Assembly: GCA_031367435.1 (NCBI GenBank)
Contig: JANLPV010000173.1
Coordinates: 1-25,514, forward strand
Direction of reading: 5' to 3'
DNA length: 25,514 bases
Origin: WLMZ01 sp031367435
GTDB taxonomy: Bacteria > Actinomycetota > Acidimicrobiia > Acidimicrobiales > Ilumatobacteraceae
The first letter of the stretch is position 1; every line of letters starts with the position of its first letter. This document shows, in pieces, positions 1 through 7,765 of the stretch. The position numbers were made by a program, and so were the translations under genes. The notes under the pieces were generated by a model. The model did no database searches. It had not been told where the DNA came from and worked only from the letters and a program-made list of their open reading frames with translations.

Positions 1-804
1 CGACTCACGTATTGGTGGCGTCATCGTCGGGCAATCGCCGGGGTGCAACGGCAACGGCTCGTGGCTGGGTTGGCGTGTGGGTCGCTGCTGCTCGGCTTCC
101 TTGGTGTGCGCATCGCGCTCGCTCCGGTGAAGTGCACCAACATCAACGAGTGCTCGTTCGAACAGGGCCAAGATGTAGCCACACCGCTCACGCGGCCAAC
201 GGTGCCCACGGGTTCAACCGCTACGACCGTCCCTCAAACCACGGGCGTGCCGCAGCCAACAGTGCCGGGTGAAACGACCACGACCACCACGACACAACCC
301 GCAACGACAACCACCGCAGCGCCGGTGAAATTCGTGGTCTACGCGATCGGCGATTCGGTCATGCTCGGTGCTCGACCAACCATGCTCGCGGCCGGCATTG
401 ATGGTGTCGATGCGGCCGTGAGTCGACAGGCAAAAACCGGGGCCGATCTACTGGAAGGCGTGCTTGCCCAAGGGCTGTTGGGTGACTACGTGGTCATTCA
501 TCTCGGCACCAACGGCCCGATGAGCGCGGCCACAATGGATCGGCTGATGGCCGCCACTGCATCGGTCAAGGTCGTAGTTGTGCTCACAGTGTTTGCCGCG
601 CGCGGCTGGACCGACGCCAACAACGCGTTGATTCGCGCGCTGCCGGCCACCCATCCAAATGTGGTGCTGGAGGACTGGCAAGGCGTGGCGGCAACGCATC
701 CTGAGTTCATCACCGGCGATGGCATCCATCTGAAACCCGGCGACGCGAAGAAGTTCTACACGAACATGATCCTTGGTGGATTAGGCATGCCGCTGCTGCC
801 GTAG
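1..804 (+). CDS. Acyltransferase C-terminus with SGNH domain (5' partial)
   Basis: The frame is open to the left edge, so this is the end of a longer gene; GTG at 43 is probably internal. The visible part begins with basic residues and a hydrophobic segment (about nt 61-130), fitting the last membrane helix of an acyltransferase-3 (OafA/YrhL-like) protein. A Thr/Pro-rich linker follows (about nt 180-330), then an SGNH-hydrolase domain. Counting from GTG 43, the domain has GDS at residues 103-105 (nucleophile Ser105), GTNG with Asn157, and DGIH with Asp226 and His229, so the catalytic set is complete. Such proteins usually transfer acyl groups to surface glycans, with the SGNH domain outside the membrane. 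The specific substrate cannot be told. A secreted SGNH protein with one N-terminal anchor is the alternative. Confidence 0.75.
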   Translation, partial: RLTYWWRHRRAIAGVQRQRLVAGLACGSLLLGFLGVRIALAPVKCTNINECSFEQGQDVATPLTRPTVPTGSTATTVPQTTGVPQPTVPGETTTTTTTQPATTTTAAPVKFVVYAIGDSVMLGARPTMLAAGIDGVDAAVSRQAKTGADLLEGVLAQGLLGDYVVIHLGTNGPMSAATMDRLMAATASVKVVVVLTVFAARGWTDANNALIRALPATHPNVVLEDWQGVAATHPEFITGDGIHLKPGDAKKFYTNMILGGLGMPLLP

Positions 805-817
805 ATCTCGGCGGCGG

Positions 818-831
818 TGGTCATTTGACCA
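818..831. promoter_or_regulatory. 14-bp inverted repeat upstream of malate dehydrogenase
   Basis: Two perfect 6-bp arms, TGGTCA and TGACCA, are separated by TT. The site lies in the 72-bp gap before malate dehydrogenase, 32 bp upstream of its proposed -10. The arms are too close for a good hairpin, so a dimeric regulator site is more likely than a terminator. The regulator is unknown. Confidence 0.35.
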
Positions 832-863
832 TCATCGGTTTTCTGACTGGGACCGTCACGGCC

Positions 864-869
864 TACGCT
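864..869 (+). promoter_or_regulatory. Putative -10 element (TACGCT) for malate dehydrogenase
   Basis: TACGCT fits the actinobacterial TANNNT -10 pattern and ends 7 nt before ATG 877, implying a leaderless mRNA. No Shine-Dalgarno sequence and no clear -35 is seen. The ten bases GGCCTACGCT also precede the purine nucleoside phosphorylase gene at the same distance from its start. Confidence 0.5.
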
Positions 870-876
870 CTAGCCC

Positions 877-1863
877 ATGACATCCCCTGTTCGTGTTGCA
901 GTATCCGGCGCCGCCGGTCAGATTGGTTACAGCCTGTTGTTCCGTATCGCGTCGGGCGCGATGCTCGGTCCAGATACGCCGGTGATCTTGCAGATGCTCG
1001 AAGTCACGCCCGCGCTGAAGGCGCTCGATGGTGTGCGCATGGAACTCGAGGACTGTGCGTTTCCTTTACTCGCCGACATGGTGTGCACCGACGACGCCAA
1101 CGTTGCGTTCGGCGATGCCGGAGTCGTGATGTTGGTCGGGGCCATGCCGCGCAAGGCCGGCATGGAGCGCGCCGACCTGTTGAGCGCGAACGGTGGCATC
1201 TTCAAGCCGCAGGGCAAGGCGCTGAGCGATAGTGCCAAGCGCGATGTAAAGGTGCTCGTGGTCGGCAACCCGGCCAACACCAACGCACTCATCGCAATGC
1301 ACAATGCACCGAACCTCGACCATGGCCGGTTCACGGCAATGACTCGTCTCGATCACAATCGCGCCATCTCACAGATCGCCGCCAAGACAGGTCGTCCGGT
1401 CACCTCGGTGAAGAAGATGACCATCTGGGGCAATCACTCCACCACCCAATAACCCGATGTGTTCCACGCCGAGGTCGACGGCCAGAACGCCTACTCGTTG
1501 GTCAATGATCACGCCTGGGTCGATGGCACCTTCATCCCCACCGTTGCCAAGCGAGGCGCGGCGATCATCGAAGCCAGAGGCGCGTCGTCGGCTGCGTCGG
1601 CGGCCAATGCCGCGATCGGTCACGTGCGTTCGTGGGCACTTGGCACCGACAGCGGTGATTGGGTCTCGATGGCGGTTCCGTCCGACGGCTCATACGGCGT
1701 GCCCGAGGGTCTCATCTCGTCGTTCCCGTGCGTGTGTACCGACGGCAACTACAGCATCGTGCAGGGGCTCGAGATCGACGCGTATAGCCGTGGCAAGATC
1801 GACGCGAGCGCCGCTGAACTCGAAGACGAGCGCAACGCCGTCCGCGAGCTCGGCCTGATCTAG
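877..1863 (+). pseudogene. mdh: Malate dehydrogenase interrupted by one in-frame TAA
   Basis: This would be NAD-dependent malate dehydrogenase (cytosolic-type group), interconverting malate and oxaloacetate in the TCA cycle. The N-terminal part has GAAGQIG (residues 11-17), the substrate-loop arginines R92 and R98, RLDH (157-160) and the catalytic His in WGNHS (H187). Codon 192 (nt 1450-1452) is TAA where the family has Tyr (NHS-x-TQYPD); the same frame then resumes with PDVFHAEV and runs to a normal end in ELGLI. The full frame is 328 codons plus stop, the usual family length, so there is no indel. A single base (TAC or TAT to TAA) explains it: a nonsense mutation, a population variant or a sequencing error. 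The truncated 191-residue product would lack the C-terminal half of the catalytic domain. TAA is a real stop for other genes here, so recoding is unlikely. Confidence 0.9.
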
Positions 1864-1898
1864 CCGCTAGGTCGTCGCCTATAAGCACCTGCCCAGCG

Positions 1899-4800
1899 CT
1901 AGCTGATGAGGCGCAGGGTGACGATCTGGAAGGGTCGCAGCGATACCTCAATCGTGGTGCCATCGAACGATGCAGCGTCGGCAGCGTCTGGCAATGGTCG
2001 CTCAAGGAAGTCGCACACGATCACCTCGGCTGCGGGGAAAGCTGTGGTCAATGTGCACGTTGCGCGTCCGCCGGAGGATTCATAGCAGCGCAGCACCACA
2101 TCACCGCTTCCGTCTTGCGCGTGCTTCACGGCGGTGACGACAACAGCGGGGTTCGACGACGTGACGGCGCTGAGAGGATGAGTCGCCATCGCGCCTGTAC
2201 CACTGACAACAACGACGGGTTGATTGAGACGGGCCGCCTCGGCCACCACATCTGATTCGGCACACGATCCGAGGTGCGCCAGCAGTGCGTAGGTGAAATG
2301 GTGATCGCCCCGATCGGCATCGGGATCGGGGTAGTTCGCAGCACGCAGCAGAGTGAGTCGTAACGCGCCGCGATGTACATCGTGGCCGTACTTCGAATCG
2401 TTGAGCAGCGCGACGCCGAAGTTCGGCTCGGACACATCGACCCAACGATGGGCACACACTTCGAACTTGGCTGCATCCCAACTGGTGCTGGCGTGCGTTG
2501 GACGATGCACGTAACCGAACTGAATCTCGCACGCGGCAGAGTCGGCGTGTACATCGACCGGCATCGCGACCTTGAGGACCTTCTCGTTCTCGTGCCACGC
2601 AATGTCGTTCACGAAGTCGAGCCGTGGTGATCCGGCGCGCAGCACGATGCGTTGCACTATTCGCGAAGCGCCAAACGTACGCGTGATGGCGACCGTGGCC
2701 AAAAGTGGTCCGCGATCGACAATGACGATCGAATCGACGTCGAGAAGTTCTCGCGTATTCTTCGCGTAATAGTCGTCGAGATCCCATGCGTCGTACTCGA
2801 CAGGATGATCAGCCGACAGCTCGAGCACGTTGCCACGTTGGCCCGCCTGCATGACCTCGCGCCGGGCGCGCAGGTCGTACAGCGAAGAGATCGTGCCGTC
2901 GCGATCGAGCGTGACACGTATGCAGTCGTTGCTCAGCTCAACGCTGTCACCTACCTCACGGACCACGACTGCTTGTCGTGCTTGCACGGGTGCGAGACCG
3001 GCCCATGAGATGCCGGCAATGCCCATGGCGGGCAGGTTGACCCATGCTGCGAGTTCACCGTTGTGTAGACGTTGGGTGTGCTCATTGGAAGCGTCGGCGC
3101 TGCATTCGGCATCGATTTCAATAACGCCAACTCGCGCATCAGGTGCCGAGTTCGCCACGACGATGTCGCCGCCCACCGCCGGCGCGAGTTCGCGCAGAGC
3201 AGCGTCGCGAAGGGACCTGAGCAATGGTTCCAGACGCGCGTACGCGGCCTCGGCATCGTCGTGCACCCAGGCGATAGACGAACCAGGAATGATGTCGTGG
3301 AACTGAAGTGTCAATACCTCGCGCCATGCTTGCTCGAGTTCGACCAACGGGTATTGGCCGGGGTCGTGCGCGTGTGCTGCGGCCAACGACGACCACAGTT
3401 CCACCTCGCCCAACAGCACCTCGCTGCGGCGGTTACCCGCCTTCGTCTTGGCCTGCGACGTGTAGGTGCCGCGATGCATTTCGAAGTACAACTCACCGAC
3501 CCATGTGGCCGCGTCCGGATAATCAGCAAGCGCGGCTTCGAAGAAGCTTGCGGGTGATTCGATGACCATGCGCGGCAGTCCTTCGAGATCGCGCATGCGT
3601 CGGTAACGCTCCATCATGTCGCGAGTAGGGCCGCCACCGCCGTTGCCGAAACCGAACGGTGCCATCGACATCGATCCACCTCCGTGATCGGCGTAGTTGC
3701 GTTCGGCATGGGCAAGCTCGCCGGGCTGCATCGACACGTTGTAGGTGTCGACGGGAGGGAAGTGCGTGAACATCCGGGTGCCGTCAATGCCCTGCCACCA
3801 GAACGTGTGGTGCGGCATACGGTTCTGCTTGTTCCAGCTGAGCTTTTGCGTGAGGAACCACTTCGCTCCGCCGAGGGCAAAGATCTGCGGCAGGCTCGCG
3901 GGGTAACCGAACACGTCGGGTATCCACACTTCTTCACAGATGGCGCCGTAGTGCTCCTCGAAGAAGCGCTGACCATGCAGAAACTGCCGGGCGAGTGATT
4001 CACCCGACGGCAGGTTGGTGTCGGCTTCCACCCACATTCCGCCGACCGGGATGAACCGACCCTCACCGGCTTGCACGACCATCTGCTCGAACACGTTCGG
4101 GTAGCGCTCGCGCATCCACTCGTGCTGCTGTGCTTGGCTGCATGCGAATTTCAGCTCCGGCTCGCGAGTCATGAGATCAAGCACGTTGCTGAACGTACGC
4201 GCGCACTTTCGTATGGTCTCGCGCAGTGGCCACAGCCAAGCTGTGTCGATATGCGCATGGCCGATTGCGCTCACCCGATGTGCGCTCGGCACCGCGGGCT
4301 GACCAAGTGCGGATGCCAGCATCGACCGGGCCGTCGCGGCTGTGCCGACCACATCCGTGAGATCGAGTGCGTCGAGGGCGCGTTCGACAGCGCGTGTGAT
4401 CTGTGGACGCCGAGGTGCCTCGAGCGGCAACTCTTTGATGAGGTCGCCCAAGACGTCGAGGTCATAGACCAGCGCAGCAACCTCGGGGTGATACACGCTG
4501 AGTTCGGCACGCTTGAGCGCGTACAACGGCGCAGGGGTGAGCGTTTGCGGATCGCCGAGCGGTGACGCCGGGTACAGCGGAGCGAACACCATCGGGTTCG
4601 CCGCAGCCTCGACGAGGAACTCGAACTCTTCACCACCGTTGGCGGTGATCAGAAGTGGAATCGAATGGTTGAGGGGATTCAACGCGCGCAATGGGCCGCT
4701 CGGTCCCCACACCAAACCTTCGGCCTGAAACCCAGGGGCCAGACCGAACCCAAGATCGATACGGGCTTCGACTGTGGCACCTTTCCACTCGTGTGGAACG

Positions 4801-5039
4801 GAGGCGACGCAGTGGAACCACGTTGTGCTCCACGGAGGTCCATAGGCGGAGCCGATGGTGAACGGCGTGAAGAGGCCGTCGACCATCGCCAGCATTGCCT
4901 CGTCGAACGAGATGGGCTCGCCCGGCGCTGAGTATGCAGTAACCGTGAGCGGCGCTGTAGCTCCGTAGCGCGCTGGCCGAATTCGGTCACGCAGAAAGCG
5001 CTCGAGCCGTCGCTCAATGATGAGGTGGGTGTCGTGCAT
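1899..5039 (-). CDS. Alpha-mannosidase, glycoside hydrolase family 38
   Basis: A 1046-residue retaining, zinc-dependent alpha-mannosidase. The catalytic domain has HAHIDTAWLWP at residues 261-271 (zinc ligands H261 and D265 expected), the nucleophile Asp375 in WIPDVFGYP, and the later zinc-ligand His581 in LQFHDIIPGSS. The roughly 240 residues before it and the long beta-rich C-terminal half match the bacterial ~1000-residue GH38 enzymes. There is no signal peptide, so it should work in the cytoplasm on imported mannosides or on endogenous mannose-containing glycans. It begins 9 bp after the purine nucleoside phosphorylase gene and is probably co-transcribed with it. Linkage specificity (1,2, 1,3 or 1,6) cannot be read from the sequence. 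It is convergent with malate dehydrogenase, with a 35-bp gap and no clear terminator. Confidence 0.95.
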   Translation of the reverse strand: MHDTHLIIERRLERFLRDRIRPARYGATAPLTVTAYSAPGEPISFDEAMLAMVDGLFTPFTIGSAYGPPWSTTWFHCVASVPHEWKGATVEARIDLGFGLAPGFQAEGLVWGPSGPLRALNPLNHSIPLLITANGGEEFEFLVEAAANPMVFAPLYPASPLGDPQTLTPAPLYALKRAELSVYHPEVAALVYDLDVLGDLIKELPLEAPRRPQITRAVERALDALDLTDVVGTAATARSMLASALGQPAVPSAHRVSAIGHAHIDTAWLWPLRETIRKCARTFSNVLDLMTREPELKFACSQAQQHEWMRERYPNVFEQMVVQAGEGRFIPVGGMWVEADTNLPSGESLARQFLHGQRFFEEHYGAICEEVWIPDVFGYPASLPQIFALGGAKWFLTQKLSWNKQNRMPHHTFWWQGIDGTRMFTHFPPVDTYNVSMQPGELAHAERNYADHGGGSMSMAPFGFGNGGGGPTRDMMERYRRMRDLEGLPRMVIESPASFFEAALADYPDAATWVGELYFEMHRGTYTSQAKTKAGNRRSEVLLGEVELWSSLAAAHAHDPGQYPLVELEQAWREVLTLQFHDIIPGSSIAWVHDDAEAAYARLEPLLRSLRDAALRELAPAVGGDIVVANSAPDARVGVIEIDAECSADASNEHTQRLHNGELAAWVNLPAMGIAGISWAGLAPVQARQAVVVREVGDSVELSNDCIRVTLDRDGTISSLYDLRARREVMQAGQRGNVLELSADHPVEYDAWDLDDYYAKNTRELLDVDSIVIVDRGPLLATVAITRTFGASRIVQRIVLRAGSPRLDFVNDIAWHENEKVLKVAMPVDVHADSAACEIQFGYVHRPTHASTSWDAAKFEVCAHRWVDVSEPNFGVALLNDSKYGHDVHRGALRLTLLRAANYPDPDADRGDHHFTYALLAHLGSCAESDVVAEAARLNQPVVVVSGTGAMATHPLSAVTSSNPAVVVTAVKHAQDGSGDVVLRCYESSGGRATCTLTTAFPAAEVIVCDFLERPLPDAADAASFDGTTIEVSLRPFQIVTLRLIS

Positions 5040-5048
5040 TGTGTGGGC

Positions 5049-5762
5049 TCAGGCGACGGCAACTCGGCAGGCAACTTGGGTCATTGCATTGACGCCTTGC
5101 TTCAGCTCGTCATCGGTGATGCGTTCGCTCGTGCCGTCGTCTTCGATGAGGTCGCTGACGGTCATGATCGCGAGCGTCTCAATGTGGTGGATTGCCCCAA
5201 GCGTGTAGAGAATCGAAGCCTCCATTTCCACGCCGAGATGACCGCGCTCGCGCCAACGTTGCATCAGACCCTCGCGTGTGTCGTAGAACAACGCGCTGCT
5301 CACGATGGGCCCGACGTGCACCCTGGCCTTCTCCTCGCGTGCGAAGCCAACAGCGAGTTCTACGAGTTCCCACGTGGCCGTTGGCGCATGCGGTTCACCA
5401 TGCGTCAGCAGAGCGGTCGTTGGATCGTCGGCAGTGGCGCTCAGCGCGATCAGCGTGTCTCCCATTCGCAGGCCCGGCTTGAGCCCGCCTGCAGTGCCAA
5501 CACGAATGATGCGTCTCGCGCCGAGTTGGATCAGTTCGCTGTAGTAAATCGCCGCGCTCGCCGCGCCCATGCCGACGGATTGGACGCTGATGGGCAAGCC
5601 CTTGAACGTGCCGGTGAAGCCGAGCATGCCCCGCTCTTCGTTGACGCAACGAAATCCCGGATCGAAGAATGTCTCGGCGATGTGTCGTGCCCTGTTGGGG
5701 TCACCGGGCACGAGAACGGCTGGCGCATAGTCGGTGGGTTCGGCGCGAAGGTGTACGGGCAT
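5049..5762 (-). CDS. deoD: Purine nucleoside phosphorylase, DeoD type
   Basis: A 237-residue nucleoside phosphorylase of the PNP/UDP family, splitting purine (deoxy)nucleosides with phosphate into base and (deoxy)ribose-1-phosphate in purine salvage. It follows E. coli DeoD closely: phosphate-loop PGDP at 19-22, R24, NEERGMLGFTGT with R44, IIRVGTAGG with R87, the ribose-binding VEMEAS (178-183), and TVSD with the catalytic Asp204; R214 is the likely partner of DeoD Arg217. The frame extends further upstream, but ATG 5762 is chosen because it matches the family start (MPVHL) and sits 7 nt after a TACGCT -10. The base preference (adenosine or guanosine/inosine) is not certain. A uridine phosphorylase relative is the alternative. 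It precedes the alpha-mannosidase gene by 9 bp. Confidence 0.88.
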   Translation of the reverse strand: MPVHLRAEPTDYAPAVLVPGDPNRARHIAETFFDPGFRCVNEERGMLGFTGTFKGLPISVQSVGMGAASAAIYYSELIQLGARRIIRVGTAGGLKPGLRMGDTLIALSATADDPTTALLTHGEPHAPTATWELVELAVGFAREEKARVHVGPIVSSALFYDTREGLMQRWRERGHLGVEMEASILYTLGAIHHIETLAIMTVSDLIEDDGTSERITDDELKQGVNAMTQVACRVAVA

Positions 5763-5769
5763 AAGCTGC

Positions 5770-5775
5770 AGCGTA
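5770..5775 (-). promoter_or_regulatory. Putative -10 element (TACGCT) for deoD
   Basis: On the minus strand TACGCT lies 7 nt before ATG 5762, within the 35-bp gap after the Fpg-like gene. This suggests that deoD and the mannosidase gene have their own leaderless promoter as well as any read-through from upstream. No -35 or Shine-Dalgarno sequence is visible. Confidence 0.5.
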
Positions 5776-5797
5776 GGCCGTGCCGCTGAGGTGAGGC

Positions 5798-6637
5798 CTA
5801 CTTCAGAAACTTGCTGGTGGTGTTGTCTGCGAGCGTCTTGCCGCCGGTTTGACAGGTTGGGCAATAGGCAACGGTGTAGCTGCTGTACGACACTGAGCAG
5901 ATGGTGTCGCCACACTCAGGGCAACTCTCACCGATGCGGCCGTGCACGCGGCCGGGGCGATCCTTGGAGGAACTCATGTCGGTACGGGCGCGCTCGTACT
6001 GGAGTCCGTCCTCGATGGCGTCAGCTATCGCTGCGACCACCTTCGTCGCGCCCTCGAGTCCGAGCTTCGATGTGGTCGCGAATGGCGACAGCTTGGCGCG
6101 GTGGCAGACCTCATTCGCCAGCATGCGGCCGAGTCCGGCAATGAGGTGTTGATCGCGCAGGAAGCCGTGCAGTCGCATGGAGTGTTCGACAAATTGCATA
6201 TGCAACGATTCGGCATTGAACGCGAGTGCCTCGGGACCGAGCCGGTTCAGCGGACCGTCGGTGAGTGCCGTTGCTGTCGCAACACACCACACGCCCGCTC
6301 GACGTTCGGTGCCGGCTTCGGTGAGGAGTAGCGCCGGACCGCTCTCAAACACGAATCTGGCCTGACCGTTGCGGGCCTTGGGTGACTGCTTCTCATCGAC
6401 GAGTAGTCGCCCGCCTTGCATCAGGTGCACAACAAATGTGATCGGCTCGAATTGCAGAAGTAGGTACTTACCGCGTCGACCAACCTGCTGCAGCGACAGC
6501 CCATAGGCAACATTCGGAGCGGGAACCGCAGTCTTCAACGCAGTAAATCTGATGGGCACGAAGCGCTGCAGCACGTGTGCAGCGAACTGCGCTGTGAGCC
6601 GTTCTGCGTGGGCTTGTACCTCGGGTATCTCGGGCAC
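5798..6637 (-). CDS. Fpg/Nei-family DNA glycosylase
   Basis: A 279-residue base-excision-repair glycosylase of the Fpg/Nei fold, which removes oxidised bases through a Schiff base on its N-terminal proline. GTG 6637 is chosen because it gives (M)PEIPEV, placing catalytic Pro2 and Glu3 correctly; a longer in-frame ATG start would bury the proline and overlap the previous gene. A conserved lysine lies in GRRGKYLLL and a helix-two-turn-helix region in LRDQHLIAGLGRMLANE. The C-terminal zinc finger is CPEC...CPTC. The arginine that precedes the last CxxC in E. coli Fpg is replaced (SSYTVAYC). From memory, related actinobacterial proteins with the same QTGGK tail also lack it, so the preferred lesion may differ from 8-oxoguanine. 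It starts 4 bp after the SCP2-like gene. Confidence 0.85.
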   Translation of the reverse strand: MPEIPEVQAHAERLTAQFAAHVLQRFVPIRFTALKTAVPAPNVAYGLSLQQVGRRGKYLLLQFEPITFVVHLMQGGRLLVDEKQSPKARNGQARFVFESGPALLLTEAGTERRAGVWCVATATALTDGPLNRLGPEALAFNAESLHMQFVEHSMRLHGFLRDQHLIAGLGRMLANEVCHRAKLSPFATTSKLGLEGATKVVAAIADAIEDGLQYERARTDMSSSKDRPGRVHGRIGESCPECGDTICSVSYSSYTVAYCPTCQTGGKTLADNTTSKFLK

Positions 6638-6641
6638 GGTG

Positions 6642-7031
6642 TCACTCGTACGTCGTGTTGGCTCGAACGATGTCGAAGACTGCATTCATCGCGCTGAATA
6701 CAGCTTGGCTGTCCATCAGCTTTTGCTGGTTGCCCGTCAGCAGAATCCGTCCCTGGATGAACGCTTCTTGCGCGTTCAGTACGCCGGTGGCGACGCCAAC
6801 AGCGGTAGCCCAGGTCTGTTCGAAGCGCACGTCTTCGGGAAATGCCGCGCCAGCAGCGAAGAGCAGTTGACCGTCGAGCACCTGCAGTGAATACACGATC
6901 GTTCCGTCGGGCGCGTCGGTGATGACCTGGGTGACACCGATCGTGCACTCGGCAGCGGCACCGGCAACTTCAGAGTTCGTCGCTGCCTCATCGGCCACGG
7001 CGTCGATCCAGTCCAAGCTGAGGTAGCGCAC
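6642..7031 (-). CDS. SCP2 sterol-carrier-like domain protein
   Basis: A small 129-residue protein that fits the SCP2 sterol-binding fold seen in many actinobacterial single-domain proteins. The core runs from IVYSLQV through FEQTWATAVGVATG and the conserved segment AQEAFIQGRILLTGN, and ends in ARTTY-like RANTTYE. The family binds lipids or other hydrophobic ligands; the ligand here is unknown. GTG 7031 gives the typical N-terminus (M)RYLSLDWIDAV and lies 6 nt after a TACCTT -10; in-frame codons further upstream extend into the divergent promoter region. It leads an operon with the Fpg-like gene 4 bp downstream. Confidence 0.75.
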   Translation of the reverse strand: MRYLSLDWIDAVADEAATNSEVAGAAAECTIGVTQVITDAPDGTIVYSLQVLDGQLLFAAGAAFPEDVRFEQTWATAVGVATGVLNAQEAFIQGRILLTGNQQKLMDSQAVFSAMNAVFDIVRANTTYE

Positions 7032-7037
7032 CTCGCC

Positions 7038-7043
7038 AAGGTA
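7038..7043 (-). promoter_or_regulatory. Putative -10 element (TACCTT) for the SCP2-like gene
   Basis: On the minus strand TACCTT is followed by 6 nt and then GTG 7031, a leaderless arrangement. It lies 12 bp from the oppositely oriented -10 of the next gene, so the two promoters are interlocked within 38 bp. Confidence 0.45.
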
Positions 7044-7055
7044 TCGCGCATGGCC

Positions 7056-7061
7056 TATCGT
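7056..7061 (+). promoter_or_regulatory. Putative -10 element (TATCGT) for the gene at 7070
   Basis: TATCGT is followed by 8 nt and ATG 7070. No Shine-Dalgarno sequence is present. Its -35 region would fall on the divergent SCP2 promoter, so both cannot easily be occupied at once. Confidence 0.4.
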
Positions 7062-7069
7062 GCCATGCA

Positions 7070-7765
7070 ATGCTGATCCCTTCCAACGATGCGTGGCCCG
7101 CAAGCGACGAGCGTCGTCATCGCGCTGCGTCCGTTGAATCGTGGTGGTGGTGGGGTGCGGCGAGCGATCGGTCTGCTGGCGTGTTCGTCGGTCTCGAACT
7201 TCGTGGTGAGCGGTTCGACTACTGGGCTGGACTCCTACGTGAGGATGAGCCCTACCTGTATATCGAGGAACTCAATGGCACTGATCTGCGCGGCGGACTC
7301 GAGATCAAGCCACCCGAGATGTGGGCCGATCACGTCTGCGATGTGCCCTTCGCTCAATGGAGTCTTGGTAACGAAGCTCACGGAGTTCTCCTCGATGATC
7401 CAACCGAGGCGTGGCGGCGCGCGTACGGCACGGTGGTTCCGGTCACCTTTGATATCGAGTGGTATTCCACGCGTCTGCCCGAACGGTTCGGCGCGCGCGA
7501 CGGCACAGATGCAGCGTCCGCGTCAGGGGGATATCGCCAACACGGCGAGGTCGATTGTCGCATCGAACTCGCCACCGGTGTTCTCGATTTCGCCGGACCT
7601 GCCGAGCGGGTGCACATGTGGGGGGCCGCGTTCATGCCATCATCATTTGCCATGCCGATTGCTTCATCAGGTTTTCGCGCGCCATACCGGCGCAGCGATG
7701 GAGTTCATGTCGACCAGGTGCTCACCGATCGTTGGTGGGTCACCACCATTGAGCGCCCTTCATGA
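7070..7765 (+). CDS. Conserved-looking protein of unknown function
   Basis: A 231-residue protein I cannot assign to a named family. No signal peptide or membrane segment is visible. The N-terminal half is rich in aromatic residues (a WWWW run near residue 25, then FDYWAGL, PYLYIEEL) and contains EIKPPEMWADHVCDVP, which looks like a conserved core. A later segment (DCRIELATGVLDFAGPAERVHMWG) has alternating hydrophobics suggesting beta strands, so an all-beta ligand-binding or cyclase-like fold is possible but unproven. Its stop overlaps the start of the DUF3097 gene by 4 bp (ATGA), so the two are translationally coupled and may act together. The start rests on a TATCGT -10 located 8 nt upstream. 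Confidence 0.7.
   Translation: MLIPSNDAWPASDERRHRAASVESWWWWGAASDRSAGVFVGLELRGERFDYWAGLLREDEPYLYIEELNGTDLRGGLEIKPPEMWADHVCDVPFAQWSLGNEAHGVLLDDPTEAWRRAYGTVVPVTFDIEWYSTRLPERFGARDGTDAASASGGYRQHGEVDCRIELATGVLDFAGPAERVHMWGAAFMPSSFAMPIASSGFRAPYRRSDGVHVDQVLTDRWWVTTIERPS

Noticed and set aside
1450..1452. Reassignment of TAA to tyrosine in this genome
   Set aside because: TAA ends the DUF3097, sdhB, GH1-like and 24367 genes normally, so it is an ordinary stop here.
1459..1863. Separate 134-codon gene starting at GTG 1459
   Set aside because: It is the C-terminal part of malate dehydrogenase in the same frame, not an independent gene.
1864..1898. Terminator between mdh and the alpha-mannosidase gene
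   Set aside because: Several CTAG-containing short repeats occur, but no continuous stem with a T-run could be drawn.
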